Origin: Strongylocentrotus purpuratus
Taxonomy: Eukaryota; Echinodermata; Echinoidea; Camarodonta; Strongylocentrotidae
Length of the DNA: 64,000 nucleotides
Direction: 5' to 3'
Assembly (NCBI RefSeq): GCF_000002235.5
Contig: NW_022145615.1
Span: 27,888,921-27,952,920, forward strand
This document shows positions 1 to 12,700 of the stretch, in pieces. The position numbers and the translations under genes were made by a program. The notes below the pieces were generated by a model that was not told where the DNA came from, ran no database searches, and saw nothing but the letters and a program-made list of their open reading frames with translations. Positions within the stretch are counted from its first letter, which is position 1; the number at the start of each line of letters is the position of its first letter.

Positions 1-837
1 TCGGGATGGTATTTTCTCCTTTAAGAGGACTGGTAATTATATACTATCCGTAATTTATCTTGAGTGGTGCCCCAAGGTGAAGGCACAGCAATTAGTGATA
101 TTTTGTACACGACAAACCCAACGGGAGAGATATCAGTCACTATGTCACAATCCACTGACAATATTGTCAATTTGAGATTCGATGTAGTGATCTCATATTT
201 CAAACATACATAACTTTCTTATTGTTGGACAGATTTATTTCAAACTTTCGCCATTCTGTTTCTCTGTCTGACAGACATGAGCGCTATACAAGAACCCATT
301 ATCATCATTATTATTATTATTCTGCTTTCATTCAAATGAATTTATTACAAAGGTTGGATTGCCTACTCCGACCCGATTCTTGGCTATTTGTGTGTAATGT
401 GAAAGACCACTCTTTTAGGAGTCACTATAGGGATCACTTGCATCAAATTATAGTCGATTCCACTTCAAATTATTCTGACTAACTATTTGAGAGTGAAATT
501 CGCTATTTTGAGCTTGAATTTCTACACCTAAACGAAGTGATCCATCATAATTATCACTCCTCAGACGGTGGATTACTGTACAGATAGAAAGTAAAGTTTG
601 TTCGGTCTCTTGTCGGTCTCATTGATGAGACTAGGGCATCAACCGGGGGCATCAAGATCAAATTCGGTGCAAGGTGAAAGTTCAACATCGGGATATTGGA
701 TTGTTGATTCAATTTTTATTCAGCAACTAAACGGGATGTTTGATGATAAACATGAGGAGGTTCTACGGCGCTTGCTCGGGCGACAATTTCTCCATGGCAA
801 ATTATTTATACGAACTGAATAAGTAACTTCAACCATG
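1..837. other. No recognisable gene
   Basis: AT-rich sequence with only short open frames on either strand. A frame at 598-822 (+) is open for 74 codons but matches no family I know and has no clear splice or promoter context. I see nothing else to annotate here. Confidence 0.5.
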
Positions 838-845
838 GGTGTCGA

Positions 846-1400
846 TCAAAGCTTACGCGCTCCGCGCGGGAGGGGAGAAACTGAATTCAGATAAGGACAC
901 GATACATGTAACGAATCGTATTCCTTCTCTAATAATTTAATGAAACGTGAAAGCTTTTGCGCTTAGCGCGGGATGGGCGAAAATGAATTCAGACAAGGAT
1001 TAAGAGTAATAATTTATTGAATCGTCAAAGCTTCGCGCGGAAAGGTGGGGGGGGGGGGGGACTGAATTCAGACAAGTATTAAGAGTCGAGAATGGTACAT
1101 CGAATCGTCTTCTTTCTTTAATAATCCAAAGAAAGGTCAGAGCTTTCGCGCTACGCGCGGAGGAAGGGGAACTTGATTTAAACATTAAGGATTAAGAGTC
1201 GAGAATGGTACATCGAATCGTCTTCTTTCTTTAATAATCTAATGAAACGTCAGAGCTTCCGCGCTACGCGCGGAGGAAGGGGAACTTAATTCAAACAAGG
1301 ATTAAGAGTCGAGAACGGTCCATTGAATCGTCTTCTTTCTCTAATAATTTAATGAAACGTCAAAGCTTCCGCGCTTCGTGGGGGATCGAGGGGGGAAATT
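846..1400. repeat. CG-rich tandem repeat, about 111-bp unit, about 6 copies
   Basis: The core AAAGCTT/AGAGCTT followed by a CGCG-rich near-palindrome (cgcgctacgcgcgg) recurs near 848, 950, 1027, 1138, 1251 and 1362. Later spacings are 110-113 bp and the first two are shorter (about 102 and 78 bp). Each unit also carries a GAATTC or similar box, the string attaagagtcgagaa, and a ctttctttaataat tract. The last three units are the most alike, so the array probably grew at that end. The CG-rich core stands out against the AT-rich surroundings. Confidence 0.8.
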
Positions 1401-2610
1401 CCTCACTCCTTCACCCAACCCTCTAGGGAGCGCGCTTCGCGAGCACTGTAAGTGATTCGCACGCTTCGCGTGCTCACTACCGCTCCCCCCTATAATGAAA
1501 TCCTGGCTATACGCGCTTGGAGAGGGGGTGCAACCTGCCACATGCTTCTACCCCTTGGTTGCTTTGATCCATTGCCGAAAATATTTTGGCACCTATCATC
1601 CCCCCAACCACGGATACAAATCGACACCCTTGACTTCAACCCTGCACCAAACACTATACCTAGCACTAACTCTAACTCTAGACCTAGCTTAATACCCAAT
1701 GACAGCCTTAAACCTAAACCTATAATATTTGACAAAGAGCGAATGTCGGGTCGCCATTGACGAATACGAAAAGAGTGGACACAAGTAGAGGGAAATTTTA
1801 ACGAAACTATACATGTTTTGGTCGATTAAGGGAGTATAATATTGCGGGGGTAAGACTACCACACAGCCTAATTGCGATATCATTTCCATTGATATAATTC
1901 GTATAAGCTTAAGATTCTAAACAACATGATAAACATTATTATGGTTAGGGAAAGTATAATGTATATCTAGGTATGGAAACGTTTTCATTTACTGCATATG
2001 CTGTGAATTAGAGTCAACTTGATAATCATTTGATGTCAAATTAAGTCAGTTGAGTAGTGTCAGCAAAGTAATATAACGTACTGTTGAAATGAATGTACCT
2101 CTTTGTGTTCCCCAGTCAGTATGATAAGCAAAAGAATGGAAGTTTAATATTTCAATACAATAATTACTCCGCCATGACATGGTTCTTGAATCGTCTACGT
2201 GAGTTTCTCGTAGTTATTCCCCTTAGATTTGTTAAAGAATAGAAATCGGTTAGCAACTATTGGAACAATGTAATTCGGTACTTGTTTACTCACCGCTATT
2301 TGAACAATCCTTATAATAGAGAGACTCCACAGCAGGAGAAATGACCCATACTACAGGAAGGCAGGAAATGGTAGCAGAACTTGCTGAATCCGATCAAATA
2401 GGTCATTTGGTTATGAATGTTAGCTATAACTATATGTGTGGGTGTATTTGGATTATCGTGCGGCTGCCTCGATGTTCTATAGACTAGTATTTTTAGCATT
2501 ATTCCAAAATACTATCATCATGCTCTGCTGGACTATCCCAACGTGATCCTCTATTTGATTTGGTGGTTGTTTTTTTTTCCCTGTCTCTTATCATCTCCTA
2601 TCGCCTCATT
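1401..2610. other. Non-coding; CG-rich spacer and degenerate telomere-like tract
   Basis: Just after the tandem repeat come two further CG-rich palindromic patches (1431-1482). Around 1645-1725 lies a degenerate CTAACTCTAA / CCTAAACCT tract that looks like decayed interstitial telomeric repeat. The rest is AT-rich with no gene I can support. Confidence 0.45.
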
Positions 2611-2624
2611 TTTGATCTTTTTTA

Positions 2625-2835
2625 ACTCTCTCTCTCTCTCTCTCTCTCCCCACCATTTAATATCTATCCCCTACTCTTAATACGTGTGAATCTCTCTCTC
2701 TCTCTTCCTCTCTCTTATTATCTATATATCCCCGAATTCTGTATTATCTAGTTCTTTATTTCTCTCTCTCTCTCTCTCTCTTTCCCTCCTCTCTCTTTCT
2801 CTCCCCTCTCTCCTCCTCTCTCCCTCTCTCTCACC
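2625..2835. repeat. Interrupted (CT)n microsatellite
   Basis: Three CT-rich runs separated by short AT-rich spacers. A purely low-complexity tract. Confidence 0.9.
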
Positions 2836-2839
2836 CGAG

Positions 2840-4475
2840 ACGGATCCTCAATGCGAATGATTTGTGCTTGTGTGTGTACACGGTTTTGTATGTGCATGTG
2901 TACTCTTCCTGTTTGAACTTTTAGCCTAAAAACCCACCGAGAAACATTTATTTTGTTCTTAGTGCTATCATTCTAATTGATATGTTACTATACATGCGAC
3001 ACAATAACAAATACTAAAAATTTAAAAATCCAAAATAAATCACTATTCTTTATAGGGTTCTATGATTTATTTCATTTACACGCAATTCCATTCAATCAAG
3101 TAGGGACAAACATATTAAAATACGATGAAATACAGCATAGTTACCGTTGGTAGGAAACTGGAGAAGCTTGAGAACAATCTAAACAATCTAAACACGATAA
3201 AGATGCGGGTAATATACCTTTACATCACCATATGAATTACTACGACGGTTGTATTTCTTTAAAACTTGATTTTATTAGCGCAAATATTCTCTAGTTACCA
3301 TCTGAACTGCGATGAAAACGATGAATGTATAGTAATATATCAATATTGCTACTATTTTTACCAATTGAAGATCACGTAGATATTTATTCAAGGTTTATTG
3401 AAATGCTAATGTACTCTATCCGTTTAATTTTTGTTATGCTATAGCAACTGTCTTGATGTCTTAATTGGTGATATGAGACCATGTAATGGCAGTGATATAT
3501 TGATTTTTGAAGGAATGAATAAATGAAGTAATTAATGGACGGATGCATGAATGTTCATTGAACGAAAGAATGAATGAACGAATGAAAAGCAAGGGATGAC
3601 AGATCAATAGAGACGAAATTTATATTCAAATACATTATCAGAGTTCTCACCAATTTTTTACCGTCTTATGTGCTTTGCAACCACGTCGGTAATCCTTATA
3701 TATCAAATGTGTAACCTTGTAAAAATTAATACAATTTATGTAGGGTATTCAATTCTTCTATTGTTTCATCGGAAGAAGGTTAGCTTTGTATAATGATGAG
3801 GTGCATTATCAATACTACGAATGGATTGAAGAAAAAAGTAAGAATTTAATACGAAGGTATGGTCAGTTACGTGATAAAAATATCAAATTCCTATCACGAT
3901 GTATTTATTAATTTCCTTTTTCACTCCCATAGTTAAAATGTAAGCGATGATATTATAACAGTGGAGCCAATGTGGACGAAATAAAGTCTTTTATAAGAAT
4001 TTGAGTTTCTATTAAATGTACAGTGCGTTAGAACTTATTGGTACAATTTTAATATGTGTAGACCAACAATGTATATCTATTTATTTAGTTTCTCATTGAA
4101 ATGACATTAGATAAGTTGGATTTGTAAAGCGGAGAAACTCGTCATTAACCGAGCATAAATATACAGGACGTGTTATTCAAATCCCACTCGATATTCCGTC
4201 GGATTTGTTTCCCTCATTCAGAAACTAAACAATTTTTTTATTAATTTCATTTATTTACATATAAAGTGTAACTTAAAATGTGAAATTCCTAGTGCGATAT
4301 AAATTGCCAATGCTAAATGTCTATATTTCGGATTCTTTAATAATTAAAAATACGTTTGCCTGCTTATTTTGAGGCAATGTGAAAAACCGTGAAAATCAAT
4401 TATGCAATTATCCGATGAAAATTATTGTGCATGTATCATCACAATTGTAATAATCAGTAAAGTAATTTCTATATC
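2840..4475. other. AT-rich, no gene recognised
   Basis: About 1.6 kb with no long frame and no recognisable repeat family. On the minus strand this lies 3' of the death-domain exon. A TTTATT at about 4234 on the plus strand (AATAAA on the minus strand) could be a poly(A) signal for it, but such hexamers are common in AT-rich DNA. Confidence 0.4.
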
Positions 4476-4722
4476 TTATTCCCGGATGAGTTCTCCCGCT
4501 CCAGCATCCCGCAGAGCTGCATGAAGACGTGCTCGGCTACCACCAGTTCTCTCCTTCCACAGTCTTAGAACCACCCCAAGGGCTTTCTGGTAGTTTCCGC
4601 CTTGCAATGCTAAGACCATGGCCCCTTGATTGCAGAGTAGGCCGAGCGAGTTACAGAGAATGCAGTATTTAGATGATAGGAACGAGCTTGAAAGCTCGTC
4701 AAGCTGATCATCAGTAACAAAC
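4476..4722 (-). CDS. Terminal exon coding a death-domain-like module
   Basis: On the minus strand a frame of 81 codons plus stop (TAA at 4476-4478) follows a convincing 3' splice site: a pyrimidine tract (ttcctcttcc) then cactcag, with the exon starting at 4722 in phase 2. The peptide opens VTDDQLDELSSSF, continues through a hydrophobic segment (CILCNSLGLL), and ends with YQKALGVVLRLWKERTGG followed by ARLHAALRDAGAGELIRE. That order matches the six-helix death domain: the LDELA-type first helix, the LLxxWkxR motif in helix 5, and the LxxALrxaG motif in helix 6. Death domains act in adaptor and receptor signalling through homotypic contacts. Upstream exons should lie at higher coordinates, but I could not find them, so this may be the end of a real gene or a stranded exon. 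The fold call is by eye. Confidence 0.55.
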
Positions 4723-5856
4723 CTGAGTGAATTCAAGGAAGAGGAAATATATGTTTGTATGTTATTTCCCTTGTTCATTGTCCAATACTCTAAAATAGTC
4801 ATAAGGTCGAGACGTCGAGTAGGTATTTAAGGAGAGGACAACAGATTTTCTTTTCTTTTTTCTTTTACAAAAAAAAATAACAATCCATACCTTGGATATG
4901 GAAACATTTTTATTGTATTCTTTGACTTTGCATGTTTTTTTTTTAGGAAGCACTGATTAAATTTAATTCAATTCGGTATCACCAAAAAGAAAAATGTTAC
5001 GGAATTACGTAAACAGAAACAGAACGAAAAGGGAAGAAGGAAGAAGAAAACTAAGCAAAAAAGAAATAAAAATAAGAAAGCGAAGAGGAAGCAGGAGAGT
5101 TAGAACGAAAGGAGAAAAGAAGATACTATAAATAGACTGTTCGCCAACATAACCCGACTTATCTATCATGCCGGTGAATTTCCGTTTGGTCTACAACCAG
5201 TTCGTCTACTACCCAATCGGTCTATTCCTTATGGTCTTCCCCCAGAACAATTTCATCTACTTTTTCATATGTCTATGACTTTTTAGGTATAACAGACAGT
5301 AAGTCTATTAATCATTTGATGATTATTATTATTTATGATTAAATGATTATTAGACTGTAATGTATAGCACATTACTAGTTGTAGGCCAAGGCCAAGCGGC
5401 TATAAACAATCTTCTTCGTGAGTGTTTGAGCGCCACCTACGTTCCTTGAACGCTACAGTCAATTCGCCCTTAATTCGACATGTCGAGTGGTACAATGGGA
5501 CCTAATATTAGGGACTTTTATGGGACTTTTATATTAGGGACGTGTAACGTCCATTCAAGGCAGTGCATTAAAAGGACGTCGATCGTAGCAATCCCCATTG
5601 TCTTCGTGCGAATCTAAAAGTCCATATTATTACTGTTACAATTCAACCATCGGCCGTCCAAGCCACTTAAAAAAAAAAAACAAGAATACTTTGCTTTTAA
5701 TCTTTATGCTTACATTTCTGTGACAGTCATGCTGCTAGATTATGCTGATGATGATGCACCTTCAAGAAGATTTATGAAAAACAATAAGCAGATCGTGTCA
5801 TCAACTTTTCCACCTGAAAAATAAAATAACAAATAAAGGTGATGAAATAAAAGAAA

Positions 5857-5902
5857 GTAGTAGTAGTAGGAGTATTACTGCTAGTAGTAGTAGTAGTAGT
5901 AG

Positions 5903-5987
<85 letters not shown>
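5857..5987. repeat. (AGT)n microsatellite
   Basis: About 130 bp of AGT triplets with a few interruptions (agg, att, gct). The poly-leucine frame on the other strand is an artefact of it. Confidence 0.95.
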
Positions 5988-7714
5988 TGTTGTTCTTGAT
6001 GTTGTTCTTGCTGTTGTAGATACAGAAGACGATTTGAGTATAAACCTTCTATTAATCGGATAAAAGCGGTACTGTAATATAAATGGATATTAAAATAAAT
6101 AGTAGATGATACATTGATTTTCATGGTTAAAATAGTATTGGCATCTTACCTGAGGTCTGTTGTATCTCTGATACACTATAACATGTGTGCTTTACCTGAG
6201 AGCTAAGGGAGTGTCCTTTCTACTAGGCTGCTAGTAGTGAAGTGGCTTGGAAGTTCAAAGCAGTGACATTCTTCCTATAGTGGTAATGGTATGCTTCAGT
6301 TATCCAGCTATTGTCCTATTGTCACTGGCTGGTATGTATATTATATTGGCATGTATATTACATTGGCATGTGCATTACATTGGTATGCATTGCAGCTGGC
6401 ATGTATATTATTTTGTTATATATACATAACAATGTCCTCTTTCAATCTTTTCAATGATGTGAGTTTACTGTCAGTGGCATACATGTATATTACCTAGTAT
6501 GTGTCACATTATTACATGTTCAATGTTGCATCCATTCATTGTTATGATCACTCAACGGCTGTTGTTATGCATACTGCACTATTATTCAATAAAACGCCCT
6601 CCTGTGGGGGAACCTAATTGTATCGATTTAGTCAAAACAGATACTATAATTATGAAGAAAAAGATTCCACAGTCATCTACACAATCATTAAACAAAATCA
6701 AGAGTCCCTATTTCTCTCTAAACTATTCAGGTCATGATTCCAATAAATCATGATGTCCATCTATGTTATGTCTCTCTCTCTCTCTCTCTCTCCTTCTCAC
6801 TTTCAGCAGAAATCAGATATGAGAAAGTGGTATTGCAACGGTACTTACATGAATCACAACTCTACAACACTTTTACATTGACACCATCAGGTAGAAGGCT
6901 AGACCATTGTGTCAACAGTCGAATCAGGGATATGTGAGTTCCCTGGTCGAATCATTACAATACTCATCCCATGCAGTCTATACTTGGGCATGGTTCCAAT
7001 ACAGACAGTTCAGTACAGACACTTCAAGCAATAAATAATCATGATAAAATAATGAATTGTCGATTACAATCGCTTCGTACTTTAAACCCTTTTCAGATTA
7101 GCATTGTTGCTCATGTTGTTAACATTAATATCATTTGGTGGGGTGTCCAAAGTTCACGTAAATATTTAAAACAAATTTTGGTATGTAATATTTGGTCCAT
7201 GATATTTCATATCATACACAAATTTGTTTTGATCAATTACTACCTAATGATCAGCAAAAATTCTTGACTACAAATAGTGCAACTAGAATATTTATCGTCA
7301 AAAGGATTCCAGCGATATCGCGATCTCCAAATTCGATGTTGGATTGGCTTGCGTAGCAAGTGAAGAAAAGGTCATAACACCTTAATTCGCGCATGAAAGT
7401 TCACAGGTGATTTATCCGAAAGAGCGATCAACCAATGATAAGATGATTACATGAATTGGAAGGGTAAATATCATACAATCAATTGGTATCGCTATTTACT
7501 AATAATGTTGATGCCATTTACTCTCAAAATCAAGATCTCCAGACCCTAAACGATAAGTTCATATTTTTTTGAACGGACGTTCCTCTTCCAATTGGTAATA
7601 TCAGATTTTCGAAATCTTGCCGATAATTTTGAGACATGGAACTGTACGTGAAATGAGGTGACACTTCCATACGTGTCAATGTTGGGAGAGTTGGTGAGTG
7701 AGCGAGTGAGTCAC

Positions 7715-7716
<2 letters not shown>

Positions 7717-7753
<37 letters not shown>
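7717..7753. repeat. (AG)n microsatellite
   Basis: A pure AG run of about 37 bp. Confidence 0.9.
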
Positions 7754-7756
<3 letters not shown>

Positions 7757-8090
7757 AAAAATGGGAGGGATGATGGAGAGAGAGGGCATTGTAATGTAGG
7801 CCTACAAATATTGGCACACAGAAACTACAATAATATGCAATTGCAATATATGAAGACGCTCAGAATTAAAAATATATATAATAATTTACTACAACTTGGT
7901 CGACTCTGACAAATATAAATTAACGTCTTGTCAAAATTAGTTGGGTTCGACCTCCTTTTATAGGTCTTTTAATAACTATAAAACTATAAAAACTTACACC
8001 ATTGTATGATTATAGAGGTCACCTCGTCACGTACAAGTCAATACCAATAAGATGAAAAGTGAAAGAGCGCCACCTATACTCACTCCCCCT

Positions 8091-8110
8091 TCTCTCTCTC
8101 TCTCTTTCTT

Positions 8111-8145
<35 letters not shown>

Positions 8146-8261
8146 TACTCTTATCTCTTTTTCTATATCCCTACGTATGTTTCTCCCTCTCATCTTCTCC
8201 ATACCAATCTCCCTCTCCCTCGCTACCTATGCTCCCCTCTCTGACACCCCACCCAAACGCC

Positions 8262-8293
<32 letters not shown>

Positions 8294-8298
8294 CACAC
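8091..8298. repeat. (CT)n then (CA)n microsatellites
   Basis: A CT/CTTT tract at 8091-8141 and a CA tract at 8262-8298, separated by pyrimidine-rich DNA. Three overlapping frames here are low-complexity artefacts. Confidence 0.9.
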
Positions 8299-8409
8299 GG
8301 TCACATACACATCCCACTCTGCATACTTTTCTTTAAAGAGAAAGGATATTTCAGTAAGCACTGGCTATGCCACGGCTTCATGTAATTACAATGTTTAATC
8401 GTTAACAAA

Positions 8410-8410
<1 letters not shown>

Positions 8411-8456
<46 letters not shown>
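8411..8456. repeat. (GTA)n microsatellite
   Basis: About 15 GTA triplets in a row. Confidence 0.95.
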
Positions 8457-8621
8457 TTAAGTATTTGGCTTTGTCTGTCTGTCTGTGACTGGGAGGGGAA
8501 AAGTTAACTGAATAACTTTGGAATAACTGATTGGGGTTGTTAGGCCGTATGGACCACGTACACCGGGATCTATATATAATACACTTATTACTAATAATGC
8601 AGTGGGTTCTTAATGAACAAA

Positions 8622-8812
8622 GGTGGTGACTCTCCTCTAAATGGGGCTCCCATTCAACGTCCTATCCGAATAAAGAGTGTTCTCCACGATAACGTAGCAT
8701 GCGTCTAAGAAACAGGGGATAGTGATCTCCCTTGGTTGGATTCCAAGTTCCAACCCACTGTATTTGGCTTGACAGGTAGACGTTTTACCGACTGAGCCAA
8801 CTCACCTCCTAA
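8622..8812 (-). mobile_element. tRNA-derived SINE-like element
   Basis: On the minus strand, starting near 8810, the sequence reads ggaggtgagttggctcagtc and on, with an A-box-like TGGCTCAGTCGG. About 35 bases further a B-box-like GGGTTGGAACTTGGAATCC occurs. The spacing fits the internal pol III promoter of a tRNA-derived head, but no intact cloverleaf can be drawn, so this is a SINE and not a tRNA gene. The 3' body runs to about 8622. Confidence 0.6.
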
Positions 8813-9150
8813 CTCAAACTATTATTAACCTGAGTGTGTTATATCATGTCTCACTATTATTATATCTTTGACTGATTAATGAAAAGCAATGGATGTACTC
8901 AAAGATACAAGTCAAACCAATTGGGATCTACATTGATTGGAAGAAAATCCACTTTTCTCTTTTTCATCCAACATGACTGTTTGTTTAATGAGCCGCATAT
9001 CGAAGCCATATTATACAGTATTTACATTCATCTGATCTTTCGATACAAAATGTCCACCCCTTCCCTTATCATAGTTTGCTTTTAAAGTGAAAGAGCACCC
9101 TCTTATTTCCTTCAGATCACCCCCCCCCCCCCCCATTACTCATTCGGGAC

Positions 9151-9157
9151 TATAAAG
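9151..9157 (+). promoter_or_regulatory. TATA box of the colmedin-like gene
   Basis: TATAAAG lies 147 bases before the ATG at 9298. A 14-base C run precedes it (9121-9134). A perfect 6-bp hairpin (ctggcg, 8-base loop, cgccag; 9164-9183) sits where transcription would be expected to start, about 25-30 bases downstream. Placement by eye; the start site is inferred. Confidence 0.5.
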
Positions 9158-9297
9158 GGACTCCTGGCGAATAAAAGCGCCAGTTACGATTCCTCATCGG
9201 TGATAGATGGTTAGCTCCTCGGGATGATCATGCGAAGGAGTGTTAGGAGCATCATATATATTTGATGATGTGGCTTCATTAAGATCAACCTGACAAA

Positions 9298-9786
9298 ATG
9301 GCCACGGATAAACAAAATGAATGCTCATGTTCCTTCCATATCAGAATCCTCTACTTTGCTTTTTCAATTCTCTGTTTTCTCACAATTTCGATGTTTGTGC
9401 TAACATTCTGCTACGTAACGCAATTGCGAGAAACCAGGCTCTGTCTCCCCGAAGCTTCAGGGGAACCCTACGTTCGAGGAACCGCTACCATTTCTCAAAG
9501 CGATCGCTCGCAACGTGAGTTTGCTGGAATGGGAGGACACCCAAATGCTAACACTTTAAATGAAAATTTTCATCAAATTTTCGAAGATGGAAATGATTTG
9601 GAAGCTGAGAAAGGCAGAAAGCATGGTGCGGAAAAAGGAGAAAATGGGATTTACAGTGAGAAAACTAGGAACTTGAGCGCAATCAGAGAGGAAGATGGGG
9701 ATATTTCTCGGCGAGCTAGAAGGAATGTGAATGGAGCGGATGGTAGAAGGCTTCAAGTATTAGCAACAGTGCCCATATCTATTCCC
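9298..9786 (+). CDS. Colmedin exon 1: cytoplasmic tail, signal-anchor, furin-like site
   Basis: Codes residues 1-163. The first ATG of the frame is used: [10 protein letters not shown], then hydrophobic [20 protein letters not shown] and on to about residue 40, then a polar charged ectodomain stem. NLS at 125-127 is an N-glycosylation sequon. RRARR at 138-142 fits R-X-R-R for furin. The donor is ccc|gtaagt, phase 0. ATG choice rests on the TATA box upstream and on the membrane anchor directly following. Confidence 0.85.
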
Positions 9787-12700
9787 GTAAGTATATAAAT
9801 TAATTCCCTTTCTACCCATAATTTTGAATATGTCACATTAAGCGCTAATAACAGATGCTGAAATATATAGAGGAACTTTACTCACATAATCCTATACGCA
9901 CTGTGTTATCATTTGGCTTATATTTTTGTCTCATATTTTTTTTTTAGTTGCGGCTAATTGTTTGATCATGTTTTGTTGTATCATATCTTATACTGTTCAT
10001 ACCAAATTTGTAATTTAGAGATCTTTCTTGAAAAACAGTATCGAAATCACTGATGAAGTCACCCTGGTAGAAAATAAATATTAACAAGAATAAATAGGAG
10101 CGCGTACATATGTGAATAGTCTGCTGCTCACCATCATTCTGCTTGTGGCTCCCGACTTGAAGAGGATTAGGGAACGGGTATCAGATGGTAGAGCCCCCAT
10201 CATCAGGTTCACCTCTTCACCTTTTGTCCTAGTCTGGAGTAGTTGACAGCTTTTTCGTTCTCTCTCTCTCTCTCTCTCTCTCACTCACTCTCTCTGACTT
10301 AAAATAATATAAGCGGGTGTCGTAATCTTCTTCATACGAATTAAATTTTGTGTATTAAATTGGACATGTAATCCAAGTGTGTGAGCGGCGATACCCCGCC
10401 ATAAAAGTGTAGATACACGACGAAACGAAAAAGAACACAGAACAAAAACTCCTCCTCGTCACTCTCGATAAAATAAAAAATAAAGGTCGTGACAGAGAAA
10501 GAATGCATTGAAGAAGAGAGTGGGAGAGAAATGAAAAATATGCAGAGAAATTACTAGAATGAGGAGCTAAAGACTGTTACAGGTAAAGAGAAAGAGAGTG
10601 AGGGGAGAAGTGGCATTGAGGGCGATTTTCTGAGAGGGCCTTTTAAAGTAAACGAATTCAGTTTTTACACCCATCTGACACCAATGACACTCATACCAGA
10701 TTAAAAGAAAATGTTAATGTCTTCTTGCACTATCATGATAAGTTTTGTCGTCTCCCACAGCAACGCTCCATTCTCGGCTTCCATTACAGCGTTTGAAGAA
10801 TTCAAAACCAATTCAGTTTTCAGACACAAATTTGTTACCTCTGGAGTAAGAGATCTATTTTTGTAAAAATGGTATCTAGATGAAAATTCCTTGTTTGGGG
10901 AAAATCAACTTAGCATGGTTGACACCCCAACCTTTTGAAAAAAGCAAGTGAGTGACTGAACCATTGGTAACTATGAAAGGTTGTTCTTGTGTCGGCAGGT
11001 ACGGTGATGAAGTCTGGTTTATTATTACTATTCACAATTTGTTTCTACTTGTCAGAAAATGTTTATTTTGCTGAATGTTGATCTGACATAAATACATTTT
11101 GCAAATTGTTTACTCATTCTCCTAGCATCGAAACTCAACAGGGACAACATCAAAATGACGGTTTGTATCCGGTTCTAAATTTAAGGGGGCAACCAAGTTG
11201 CTACGTTCATCCGATAAATATTACTATTAAGCCTTAACCTTTGACTCAGAAACAATCGCTCACTCTGCTGAAGATATAAGAAAGTTTTGTGGGCAGCAAC
11301 AATACAATCCATTATCACTACACAGCTGTAAACGACTTTCGGCGCTTGTCTCCAGAACTTTTACTTTTACGCTCATCCTCTAATGAGTTGTGCAGAATAA
11401 AACACAAAATTGTTGTCAAAATTAGAAGGGGGTGGTGATCAAAATATGTTAGACGTATTCACCACTTTTACTAAATACTTTCTTCCTATAATAAGAACGC
11501 ATATAATAAACACAGCAGTATTTGACGGAGTCCCACTGTTACGTCAATACCACTTAGGCCCGGGCTAATAATGATTGTCTTCAAAATTGTTTTGACCTAG
11601 AAACATGGCTGTCTCAGTTTCTACTTCATACACGTTATCAACTGTAAACAAGGTATTGCAGACATTATGAATTTTCTTTTTAGGATGTCCTGGTTTTACT
11701 AAACCACCCCGAAAAAAAGAAAGCCTGTAGGCCTTTAAAAAAAATGTTAATCATATTTTATTTCCCTCCTTCTGTTGAGTGAGACGCTGATCTGCCATTG
11801 ACTGATGAGTGTAGTTCTTATACACTTGCACAGTGCGTCGTAGTGAGTGAAATATTGAAAATGATGACAAGCTTTTGACGTCTACAAACATTGACCTGCA
11901 TGACTCCCACTTCATGCATTGAAGGTATTCTTGAACAGCGGAAGGAACTGGTGGTGCCGTAATATATATCTGCCAGAATTAATGCGATTGTGACTTTACA
12001 TGTAAAATAAATTTATGTTTCCTGTTGATAATTACATGGTATGTAATTTGAAAGTGGGGATTGAAATGAAATCTTTAACGTGTCATGATAATGATGTGAT
12101 ATTATTTACCTGCGATATCCTAATCATTATCGAAGTGTACTGCATGCAGCTACCATTACCCCCCAGCACTGCCAGGTATCCCCATTAAATGCACTTGGTT
12201 TCAAAGGGACGAATCGAGTTAAAACACATTGTCCAAGGATATCAGCACTGAGCAAGGACCTCTCTTATGAGGGTATACCTAGGGAACCTCTCCCCCTAGA
12301 CAGGCGCGGATCCACGTAGATGGGGGGGGGGGGGGAGGGGGCCTGACCAAAAAAAGCAGTTTAAAAAAAGATGGTAACCACAAATTTACCTTTATCATGT
12401 TTTTGGGGGGGGATGTTGAGTAAAGAAAAAAAAAGGAAAAGATTTTATTTTTAGTGCAGACCGTGGGAGGGGGGGGGGGTGGCCCACGGTCTGCGCGATT
12501 TGTAAATTTCTGCCCCCCCCCCCCATTGCAAAATCCTGGATCCGCCACTGCCCCTAGCTGTTTGATGTAAGAATACACCTAAATATAGTTATTACATTGG
12601 GGCGTGGGTATGTCTTATTCAATATCATTATTTGATAAGATCAAAAAATAACTTTCGTTTCCATATTAATGCCACGGTCATAATGGATTTGACCACCGCT

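Larger units (their letters stand above)
4723..9120. other. Intergenic or intronic, repeat-rich, no exon recognised
   Basis: No exon of the death-domain gene could be found here on the minus strand. The stretch holds an imperfect AT-rich inverted repeat (about 5291-5360), microsatellites listed separately, and a SINE at 8622-8812. Most open frames here are translations of simple repeats. Confidence 0.45.

Noticed and set aside
1645-1725. True telomere
   Set aside because: Degenerate, short and internal; at most an interstitial relic.
5801-6124. 107-codon poly-leucine frame on the minus strand
   Set aside because: Pure translation of the (AGT)n microsatellite.
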